Source: Diogma glabrata (lineage: Eukaryota > Arthropoda > Insecta > Diptera > Cylindrotomidae). Taken from it: 64,000 nt of DNA. The first letter of the stretch is position 1, and every line of letters starts with the position of its first letter. Positions 13,101 to 25,100 of this stretch are shown here, one piece after another. The stretch spans positions 300,190,910 to 300,254,909 of the forward strand of contig OY856186.1 of assembly GCA_963693315.1 (NCBI GenBank), read 5' to 3'. The notes under the pieces were generated by a model, which was not told the DNA's origin, did no database searches, and saw only the letters and a list, made by a program, of their open reading frames with translations. Position numbers and translations under genes: made by a program.

Positions 13101-16100
13101 TCTAGCCCTGATATACAGAGATCTGCTGCTGGGAGATTTATCACTCTGGTATTTGTCAAACGCCAACATTTTGTTGATTTTGGCTATAGAACATTCATCA
13201 GAAAACCAGGATTTGGCCCCATTTTTCTTTTTCACAATACTGGTTGGAATAAAAATGTTCATACCCAGTAGAATAATGAATGTGATCAATGCAGTTGCTT
13301 GATTAACATTTTTATTCTGCAGAAACAAACGCCAATCGATTTCGTTGTAAAATTTATTGAGTTTCTGCCAATTACATCTATTGTAGTGCCAAACCTTTCG
13401 AGTAGCAGACAATTTTGGACTTGGCGCTCGAGAACTTATTTGAAAATAGGCAGAAACTACACAGTGGTCTGATCTACCAAGAGGAGCATCGACTGAGCAA
13501 GTATATTTATCGGAATGTGTTGTCATGAAAAGATCAAGGAGATTAGAAGAATGGCTGGCAATATTAGGAATATGGGTTGGCCTATCTACTAGTTGTGTAA
13601 GCTGATTAGAATCAGCAAGAAATTTAGCATATCTTCCTTCTAATGATGTTTTGGTTGAGAAACGTAGCCAATCTTTGTGATGGACGTTAAAATCACCGGC
13701 TAATATAATTTCTGCATTAGGTGCTGTAATGAAGATGTCGTCGATTGTGTCTGTAAGAGAATTAAATGCTTCCAGGGTTTGATTATGGTGGTAAGTAGGA
13801 CTACGGTATAAGTAACACATATAGATGTCGTGTTTATTTACGGCGATTTTGAGCTTTATCTGGCAGAATTCAGAAATACTACTTGTTTCATACTGAAATA
13901 GCCTTGTATATTTAACATCATTTCGCACAAATATCATTACACCACGGTGATCATAAAATGCAAATTCCGGAGAATAATTGTTACAGCTGAATCGTGCATT
14001 ATCTATATTTGAAACTTGCGTTTCACCTAGCGCAAGTAAATGAGGTTTCTTTTGGTCGAGATGGTATTGGATGCTAAGGAAGTTTTTTGAGAGGCCCTGG
14101 ATGTTGGTAGAATCGATTACAAAGTTAACATTTCACTTTTTATAAACCAACTGATTTTAGGTTTTGTTAAAATATTATTATGATTTTTAAGTTTTAACAC
14201 AAACACAGATTTTAAAATGAACGCAACACTTTTTAGAACAACACTAAACTAATAATTTAATACAACATAAGGTTGTACTCGTCAAGAAATTTAACAAATT
14301 CATTACAACAAAAGGTTGTATTCGTCTAGTAGATAAAATAAACATTAAACCGGCAATTAAATGAATTAAAATTAAAACCAACGACCGGTACGGGTGGATA
14401 AATGCAACTCAAACATAAATCGAAAATGGTCGAAATATTTCAATGAATTATAAACTGGGGAACTCGAACACATAAATGTGAATTTGGACAATACTGTGAA
14501 GTCGTAATACATAACATTAAACAGTAGCGGCAACGATTTTACCGAAATCAAATTTCACAATATTATCTTAATTCACATTTATGTGTTTGGGAATACGGTT
14601 AATGCTTAGTTTTTGAGTTATTACCAAAAACGTGTATTTTTTCCTGACCCTTTATCCGAACATAAAAAAATAAAAAGTAGGGTCTGCGTCGGACCAGACG
14701 GTGGAAGATATACTTCTTTGGCCATTCGCTCACACACACGCACACAGACAGACAGGATACATAAAAAAAATATTATTAAAAAAAAAAAATATGTAATACA
14801 AAAAAAATATTCAAAAAGAAAATTAAAAAAAAAAATATTCAAAAAAAAATAAAAAAAATATGTAATAATAAAAAAAATATTAATAAAAAAAAATATTATT
14901 CAAAAAGTATAAAAACGTATAATCGTCGATTTTTCTTAGTTTTCTTAGTCAAAAAAACTATTTGAACTTTATGCTCTAAGGTGATAAGGACGAAATTTTT
15001 AAATCAAAGCGTGACGAAGTTCCTCGACCAACACCCCATCCCAATGTGTACAACGAGCGTAAAGAAGTATAACTTCAAAAATGTGAAAAATTTACGGTTA
15101 TAGGAAATGTAAAGATTGAACGAAAACTATAGGGATCGTGCATTGCTATTTGATTCGACCGTCGCGCTTTAAGTGTTAGAGTCTGTAAGTATTGGTTCTT
15201 TTTTTCAACCAATTACACGTTAAACAAATTTTATGATCTAGTATTCCTTTCAAATTATTCGATTATTTTGTTGTTTGTGAAAATATTAAAATGAAAATAA
15301 AGTAAATTAGGCACTAATTATGCGACATTTTATACAATATACATAAATATTTATTAAAGTTTACGCAACAGGAACGGAGATTTTTAATAATATTAAAGAA
15401 AAAGTACGATTTGATTTAATATATGGGCTATTATTTTGAAAACGTACATTTTTTTGTTGATTTTTAAATTTTTGATTTTTAAAAAATCTGAAATTTTGAT
15501 ATATTGTTGGCATTGACAAAAGGAAAAAAGTAATTTCTGCTTTTATTTTTTGTGTACTCTGAATCGGAGTTATGCGCGGTTGAATTTTGAGGCTTTTTCA
15601 CGTAGTTTTTGGTAATGGTGGCAATGTTTTGTGAATAGATGCCACAAATTTCATCCGACTTACGTATATTTTTGCAAGTAAAAAGGAAAATAATTGAATA
15701 ATTGAAATAAGTAAGTTTAAAATTAATAACTTTTCTCTTTTCCGCTAGGCGGCGCGTAAAACCTTGGTTTACTTCAAAGCTCCTATCTCAAAAAGTAGGC
15801 TTTTTTTTTTTTGTTTTTCACAAATTTTAAAGTAAACATATGCAGCTATGAAATCGAGAAATAAAAAGTCAGCAATTCAATATGGATTTTTTCTTACGAT
15901 TTTTTAAAGTTTGGTATATGAAAAATTCACATGTGTTTTTTTATTAAGTTAATAATCCTGTACTAAATGTGGATCTAATAAATTAAACATTTCATATTTT
16001 AACACCTGCAATAAATTTGAACCATTTTCTGTGCGGTTAAATGGTTAAAAACTCATTAAAAATTAATTTAAGTTAAGTGGTAAAATAAAGGAATTTAAAT

Positions 16101-19100
16101 TATTAAAAGGGTGTGTAAAATGTTTATTCATTTTAAAAAATGTCCATTCAGCCCCTTTTTACTAATTAAAATCTCATTAGAGGCTCATAATTTTAACATT
16201 TAAAATTTCTAATGACGCCCACAAACGGTTTTGGACCAAATTATACTTGCATCCAATCAAAATATATTAAATTGTACCTACCTAATTTTACCTGATTCTA
16301 CCTATGTCAAAACTATTTCAAGGGTATATATATATTGATTGGATTGCCTTATAATCAAGTATATTCCAAAATATTTAGAAGACATAACGTTTAGAAAAGA
16401 TAATAATAGAAATGCCTTTCAAATTGTGCTGTACGGTACTTGTACGGTCTCAAAAATCATCAGCGGACATCAAAAAATGTGAAACTGGTCACACCAGCTG
16501 TTATTCAAAAAGCTGCGACCCTAAATTTTACTTTGCGTGATGACCAGTTTATATGTGAAACATGTCGCACTTATATCTATAAATAAGGTAAATTTAATTA
16601 GTTTATTAAAATGAATAAAAATTCATATGCAACTAATATTTTCTATACAGCAGCTTTCATGTTCGGAAACTATCGATAGTGAAATTATTTCTATAAATCA
16701 GGATGTTGAAAATGTTCCAACGAACGAAAATATTCAAATACTTCCAGCATCTTTAGATCCATCACCAGTTTCGGTTGATACTATATCTCCACCAGTTCCT
16801 GAACTACTTAATGACATTTTAGAAGATATTAACAATGTTCTTGGAAGGTTAGCCGAATCTCCTATCAAACAAAATCATATTACAACAGGAAGTTATAAAA
16901 AAATTGCAAGTGTCATATCGGCAATAAGTCAAAGAATATTTCAAGTAGATTCAGTTAAAGTGTTATCACCAAACGAGGAATGTGAATATACATCATGGCT
17001 TATGAACCTTAAAAAAGAGTTTAAAGTACTCTACCTCGTAAATTTTGGTCAAATCAACGTATCCAGGATGAATTTAATGCATCAAGACGACTGGTAGAAT
17101 TCGCCATGGATCTGTTGGAAACAGTAGGTCCTTACAGTTGGCCTCAAAGCAAACAAGTGCACAGTTTGTCACAAAATATAGTAAAACAAATTCAAACATA
17201 CTTCTTATCAGAGGAAATCAGTAGAACAATGCCTGGCCTTAAAGATGTTGTTACTATTACAGAAGGATCGACAAAAATTAAGAAATCAAAGCGGTTGGTG
17301 TTATGGACCCTCACCGACATCTACGAAATGTTCTTGGAAGAAAACAAAGAACTCAAGGATTCCACTGTTTTTTACCGGATAACACTACACCCGATAAAAT
17401 AATTGCCAAAATGTTTTCTTTTTCTGATGATCATAAATATTTCAATTTAAAGGCAAAAAAAAATATATAAATTAATTTTTTAATGTATTTATTTATAATA
17501 TTGATTAAATTATAATGTTTATAGGAAAAATATTTTTTTAATGTTTTTTTCTAATGTTAGTGTTGGTGACGTTGAAATTATAACAAAATCTTCGATCATT
17601 GGGATCTCCAATTCTTATTCTGAATAAAAGCCTGTTTCTCAATCAGAAAAATGGTTCAAATTTATTGCAGGTGTTAAAATATGAAATGTTTAATTTATTA
17701 GATCCACATTTAGTACAGGATTATTAACTTAATAAAAAAACACATGTGAATTTTTCATATACCAAACTTTAAAAAATCGTAAGAAAAAATCCATATTGAA
17801 TTGCTGACTTTTTATTTCTCGATTTCATAGCTGCATATGTTTACTTTAAAATTTGTGAAAAACAAAAAAAAAAAAAGCCTACTTTTTGAGATAGGAGCTT
17901 TGAAGTAAACCAAGGTTTTACGCGCCGCCTAGCGGAAAAGAGAAAAGTTATTAATTTTAAACTTACTTATTTCAATTATTCAATTATTTTCCTTTTTACT
18001 TGCAAAAATATACGTAAGTCGGATGAAATTTGTGGCATCTATTCACAAAACATTGCCACCATTACCAAAAACTACGTGAAAAGGCCTCAAAATTCAACCG
18101 CGCATAACTCCGATTCAGAGTTCACAAAAAATAAAAGCAGAAATTACTTTTTTCCTTTCGTCAATACCAACAAAATATCAAAATTTCAGATTTTTAAAAA
18201 ATAGTTGTTTTTTTTTCGATGTACGTTTTCAAAATAATAGCCCATATGTAAAACGACAAACGTCAAACTAATTTCAAATAGAACCAAAAGTTTGTATACT
18301 CAACACTTGGCGCGTAACAATCAGATACGCACGATCCCTATAGTGGTTTGCTCATCTTTTAAAATTTTATTTGGAGGAGGTTGAAAGTAGAAATATTTTT
18401 TCTATGATAGCAGATGAAGAGCCTATTTTCAAGCAGGCTTAATCCAATGTGGGAATGGTTGTTTCCTCTAGTGTAAAAAGAATAAAAAACTACAATTTTT
18501 TACAATTTCTATGGTATTTTCCTATAACTTTTCAAAGTTTTTAAAACAAAGCAACCATGAAAAAATAGAATATGTATTTTGAATTTTATTTTGTCGACTT
18601 CTAATTTAATAAATTTTTTCTACTACCTAACTTAAAAAAACTACTTTCGATGTTTGTTCATTGCATCGAAAATTTCTTTTTCGTCACCAGTGATAAAAAA
18701 ACCTATACAAATTACTTTCGTACCTAGTGACGAAAGTAATTTTTTAAAAGCCATCTATTTTCTAATTTCTTAACTACAATATATCATCCTAGAACACCCG
18801 TTAAGAGAATCAATTAATTGAATGAAATAATTTTGTTAGTGTTAATTTGTCTTTCTTGGGAAGACGACGTTAATTAATTTTAGAATTATTTAGAATTACA
18901 TTAAAAATGTAAAAATAATATAATAGTTAACTACATAAGATTCACATATTCTTTTTAAATAGTATGGTAACAAATAGTTGGTGTTAAGATATTTAAAAAA
19001 AATGATTTCACCTATTTACGTATTTGGGTAATTCTTTTATAAACCGAACAGATTTGGACAAAATCTGACCGACCCATTTTTGATTTGGCTGAAATTTTTT

Positions 19101-22100
19101 TTAGGGGTTTTTTATCGAAAAAAAAGATATACGTGTTCGAGGATTTTTTTTTTTTTTTTGGAAAATAGAGCTGTTCTAAATTTCGAGAATTTCATGATTT
19201 TCGGCTTGAAGACTTATTTTCAAAAATTCATAACTTCGGTTTTATAGAAGATAGAAGGTTTTTCTTTTCTTTATTTGAAAGTTAAAAGATGGAATTTTTT
19301 AAAAATAAATATTTTCAACTAAAGTTATTAACAAATTCCTATTGTTATAAACAAATAAAATGTTAAAATTAAATTTTAACCATTGCCCCACCCATGAAAT
19401 TAGTTTTTAATATAATCATCGTATTTATCGTTCAATTTCCTATAAAAAAAGTATTTTTTTTTAATGGAGAAATGATATTTATTGTCAGAAATAAATTAAT
19501 TTATTGAGCGCGGGACGACAAAAAATTCAATATATGGGTCATTCTTTTACATACCGAACAGATTAGGACAAAATGTGACTAAGGCATTTTTGATTCAGCT
19601 GAAAATTTTCTTAGGGGTTCTATATAAACATAACGATATACTTGTTTGGGAATTTTTTCTTTTTTTTGTTTTTTAGGGAAAATAGAGCGGTTCTAAATTC
19701 CGAGAATGTTGTGATTTTTGGCTTGAAGACTTGTTTTCAAAGACTTATAACTTCGGTTCTGGTAAAGATAGACACTTTTTGTTTGTTTTATTTTAAAGAA
19801 TAGAGATGCAATTTAAAAAAAAAATTGTTAATTATAAAAATTATTAACAAATTCCTATTATTATAAACAAATAAAATTTTAAAATCAGTTTTTAGTAATT
19901 ATCTAAAAAAAATAAAGAGTGTTTAATGTAATCATCGTGTTCTACGTTCAATTTTCTAATTTATCGAGCGCGAGACGATAACAAATTTTATAAATTTTTG
20001 TCGTCCGGCGCTGGAAAAATTAACTTATTTGTAACAGTAAAACTCATTTCTTCATTAATTAAATATACGTTTCTTATTGAAAATTGAACGTAGAACACGA
20101 TGATTACATTAAACACTCTTTATTTTTTTTAGATAATTACTAAAAACTGATTTTAAAATTTTATTTGTTTATAACAATAAGAATTTGTTAATAATTTTTA
20201 TAATTAACAATTTTTTTTTAAAATTACATCTCTATTCTTTAACATAAAAGAAACAAAAAGTGTCTATCTCTTTGAGCCAAATCAAAAATGGGTCGGTCAG
20301 AAAGGTGTTCGGTTTGTAAAAGAATTACCCATTTAAGAAAAACGAAAAAAAATATTTATTTACATAAAATATTTTACGTTGTTTTAAAATATATCAGGAA
20401 TTTACGTAACGACATCCCCATCCAAAAACTAAATCAAAACTGTTGTTTTTATTTTAGAAATAATAATCAAATTTTTAAATTTGATTTTGTTTATTAGAAA
20501 ACCGTCTTTAGTTACTGGAAAAATTAACTTATTTGTAACAGTAAAACTCATTTCTTCATTAATTAAATATACGTTTCTTATTGAAAATTGAACGTAGAAC
20601 ACGATGATTACATTAAACACTCTTTATTTTTTTTAGATAATTACTAAAAACTGATTTTAAAATTTTATTTGTTTATAACAATAAGAATTTGTTAATAATT
20701 TTTATAATTAACAATTTTTTTTTAAAATTGCATCTCTATTCTTTAAAATAAAACAAACAAAAAGTGTCTATCTCTTTGAGCCAAATCAAAAATGGGTCGG
20801 TCAGAAAGGTGTTCGGTTTGTAAAAGAATTACCCATTTAAGAAAAACGAAAAAAAATATTTATTTACATAAAATATTTTACGTTGTTTTAAAATATATCA
20901 GGAATTTACGTAACGACATCCCCATCCAAAAACTAAATCAAAACTGTTGTTTTTATTTTAGAAATAATAATCAAATTTTTAAATTTGATTTTGTTTATTA
21001 GAAAACCGTCTTTAGTTATAAGCCTACTAGACGCGAAATGCAAAAAACAATAAACCTTTAAAGATATGTTATTTAATGATTTTAAGGACTTTAGAGACCA
21101 AATAGAATAAAATTATAGAATTTTGTAGTGTAAATAGAATAAATATATGTATATGTATACAGTTGACGATTTTTTTGTTCGAAAGGACAATCAGGCTTGT
21201 AACTAAAGACGGTTTTATTTATAACATAGAAATCGGATAATTTATTCATATTGAGTCATCTATATTTTAATAGCAGAAATATAAATTTAAAGATTTTGTT
21301 TGGTTGTTTATATGTTTTAAATTTTGAATTGTATGTAATTTTAAATGAAAATGCTTAATAATTAATAATAATTTATAAAAAAGTAGTAGAAAAAGTACAG
21401 TTTTCTACTCGCCGAAAATCATATTTTGAATCTCGCGACCATTACCAACCTCGGCTATCGCCTCGGCTGATAAACTGTCCTCTCGCTTCAAAATATGTTG
21501 TTTTCGGCATCGTTGAAAAATATACTATTAATAAATATCGTTTATATATTTAATATACTGTCAGACTGCCAAACAGTCGACAGTACGGTTCAAACGAATT
21601 TGTATAAAAACCGCCTACTATACTGTGATGAACAAGAGCTACCTAGACTTCGCCCGTGGGCTCCAAACAACACAACTCAGGAGACCAACATCATCTTCTC
21701 TCTCTTGGTGTATAATCTACTATTTGACCTTGATGAGTGGGTGTGATATGAAAGGCGATTTTTTCTAGTCCAAAGCAATTTTATTTGAATTTCCGATCGC
21801 CCAGTTTCCGACTTAATTTCATGAATGTGAAAATTTTTTCCTGTTTTCACCACTATCTTCAAAATTCACGGTTCCTATAACCATTAAAGGAGATTGAACG
21901 AAAATTATAGCGGTCGGCTCATCTTTTAAAGTTTTATTTGGAAAGGGTTGATAATGAAAATTTTGAAAACAAATTATTTTTGACCTTGATGTGACCTTGG
22001 TGTTATATGAAAAGTGATTTTTAAATTTTTTAGTCCAAAGCAATTTTTTTGTAATTCTTGAAAGCATAAATTTTGATTTATTATTAAAATTGTGTTTTTA

Positions 22101-25100
22101 GAACCATTCTCGTAGAATATTATATACACGGAACCCTCGGCGAGCGAGTTACATTCGCACTTGTCCGACATTTTTACTAGAAAGATTTTTTTTTAAATAA
22201 AAAGTGTTGTGTAATAGGGTTTAGAATATGTGTCACAACAACACATAAATACCTTTTAAGACCTAGGTCCCACAACAACTGGCGTTCTAAGGTGTTGATT
22301 AACGCTTTTTTTTAAACCTCTGCGGGTTGAAGCCACCTGAGACTAAGTATTCCGGCAAACTATTCCATTTGTATGCAGTTCGGACAAAGAAGTCTTTCTG
22401 CGATCTGCCAGTATGACAGCGCGGGATCTCGATCGTTTCACTGGTTGCGGTAGCCGATTGCCGAGTGGAACGGGGGTAAGAATAAGTCTGAGGCATGATG
22501 CCGCTGATTTCATCTGAGCACTGCTGATGGCGATATTTGTAAAAAACAACGAGGTCAGCAACAGTGCGACGATGTTGTAGGGAATCAAGTTTGGATGTCA
22601 AAGCTCGATCACCCACAATTCGTATAGCCCGCTTTTGAACAGAGTCAAAGAGGGCCAAGATGGAAACAGAAGCAGCACCCCAAACTTGACAACAGTACTC
22701 CATACAGGGACGAATATAGGACTTATAAATATGGAAGGCCGAGCTTTTTAGACGTGCTTTTTGCCATCGCCATTACATGATCGTTCCAGAGTAGGTCATT
22801 TGAAACTGTGACACCCAATAAACGAGCACCCATACGCAACGAGCGAAACACCCATACGCAACGAGCTTGTTGATTAAATGGCATGCCAGACTCGATCGAA
22901 TGCCTTGGAGATGTATAAAGCGATAACGTATGTTTCACCACCTTTATCAAGTATGCTGTTCCAACAATGCGCTACATAGTTTAATAGATCGGTAGTTGAT
23001 CTTTTGTTTCGAAAACCGTATTGGCTTTCGGATATTAAATGTTTTACTTCCAGAAATTTTGAAATATGTGTATTAATATAATGCTCATAGACTTTGGATA
23101 GGACCGATAGTGAAGCTATTGGCCTATAATTTGAGATATCGGATTTCGGTCCCTTTTTGGGAACGGGCTGGACATTTTCCAACTTCCAGCACGAGGGAAA
23201 TATACCAGATTTGTAGGATTGGTAGAATATTTTAGTCAATGTTGGTGCAAGTTATTTGGAAAAGGTTTTTAAAATAATGGGTGGAATATTGTCCATTCCT
23301 GAGGCTTTATTGATGGTTAACCCCTTTAAAAGTTTAGCGACTATTTTGGGTTTAAAGTGAAGTTCATTCATATTAACTCCTGAAGACTGGATTTGGGGTA
23401 TTTCTTTAGGAGTTTCCAAAACAGTGGAGTTCAGAGCAAAGCGTTCAGCGAACAAGTTAGCTTTTCTTGCGGGATCATTGACGATTAAATCACCATCAAT
23501 AATAGGGGGAATAGAGAATTTTGTACCAGAATTTAAAGAATTAATGGCACTGTAGAAACTCTTGTCAGAAATAGATATAGACGTAAGTTTTGAGGCTTTC
23601 GCTGTCAATTTCAGACTTTTCGTTTGAGATAATCGGGTTAGATATTTTGTTGGCCTTTAGATATTAGGATGAATTAGTGTGAGTTTTGTTATGAATCCAA
23701 ATATTAAATGATCTACGTTTGTTTCTAAGTGCCGTTTTCAAAGCTTTCGAATACAAGTATTTTTGTTTGGGTTTTACTATGGAGAAAGGGACAAATTTAT
23801 TGATAGCAAATTGAATGGTTTCTGTAAAGTTTTGAGCAGAAACATTTACATTGTCAGTGTAAAAACAATGACGGTCGAAAGGGAAACCATGGAAAAAATT
23901 TTGAAGACCACTCTTATCCATTTTTGAGTAGTGAAATATTTTACGGGGTTTGGGAGCTGTAGTTTTAAATAAATCAGTTTTGATAACTGATGAAATTAAA
24001 TAATGGTCAGAATTTCCAATACTACCCTTCGCGACATCGACACTCGTAATATCTGGCATTGTTGTAAGATAGAGATCTAAAAGAAAACTATTATCACCGC
24101 CATTACGGGGAGTGAAAGTCAGGTTTTTAACAATTTGGAAGAGGCCCTGTGACGCGGCAAAAATTTCTGTCAGTTTTCCATTATTGTCAACATCGTCGGT
24201 CGATTTGGAGAATTCTAACCATGACTTGTTGTGGACGTTGAAGTTACCGGTTACGATAACCTCACAGTTAGGGGACTTTGCTCTAATCTCGTCCACAATT
24301 TTTGTCAGTAAATTAAAAAAGTTTGGGTTACGTTTGTTGGGGGACCGGTATAAAGCTATTGTAAAAAAAGTAATTTCTGGAAGACAAATCTTTAAAACCA
24401 TTGTATTGAAGCCATCACCATGTAGTTCAAAATTGCACTGGACTAGACGTGTCTCTTAATTTCTATATTTAATTTCGGTTTTGACGATTACACCGTCTGA
24501 AAAGCCGTGTCTTTTTAACCTGTTGCACAATCTTATTTTGTCTAGAAATTTAGTATATATATCTTTTTGTACACTGAAAAAACATGTCATTCGAGTTTAT
24601 ATCTGTAAGTATGCTGTTGAGTCAAGCATTGGTCCATTATTTATCGTAGTTAATTTGCAGACCAATTTTTCTAGCACCAGTCTCAAGCGACTTGAAAGTC
24701 TCACTCATAACAGCTTCACTTCGGTCGAGGATGACAACATAATGGGCGTAAGTTTATTTTGACGGCAGGCATATTCCAAGGTTAAATTAAAGAGTATAGG
24801 AGAGATAGCTTCACCTTGTCTTAAGCCTTAAGTTAACTTTAAAGAACTTTGATCACCACTCGTACACAGCATTGAGATTTCTGAACTGTCATTTTGCATA
24901 GTGATACCAGTTCACCAGGAGTTCCCATTGATACTAGAGCAGACCATAGAGTTTCTCGTTCGAGAGTCGTGCGCCTGCTGTAATAAATTAAGGATTGGTA
25001 CACATGTATGTTGAACTCTCAACACTTTTCCAAAATCATCCTTATCGAGAAAAGTGCATTGGTAGTACATCGGCCTTGCCGGAAACCACACTGACATTTC

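Larger units (their letters stand above)
15126..18344. mobile_element. Long-TIR DNA element 1 (about 3.2 kb)
   Basis: The two ends are inverted copies starting ACTATAGGGATCGTGC (15126) and ending GCACGATCCCTATAGT (18344). The arms extend to about 16030 and from about 17644, and share TACTTTTTGAGATAGGAGC-type blocks with an identical ATTTGAACC/GGTTCAAAT inner edge. Between the arms lies a decayed + strand gene. The flanks (AGATTGAACGAAAA on the left, CTCATCTTTTAAA on the right) are contiguous in an uninserted paralogue near 21892-21935, which confirms insertion. The target site is a palindromic CTATAG/TATA, so a TSD of TA, TATA or CTATAG cannot be distinguished. The superfamily is not assigned. 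Confidence 0.8.

Noticed and set aside
14613..14852. Lys-rich and Phe-rich ORFs on the two strands.
   Set aside because: Both are products of an A-rich low-complexity tract and a CA microsatellite.
20288..20497. A 69-aa CxxC-containing frame (MGRSERCSVCKRITHL), present twice identically at 20288 and 20792.
   Set aside because: It is a read through the foldback TIR and MITE end. The identity comes from the 504-bp tandem duplication, not from coding constraint.
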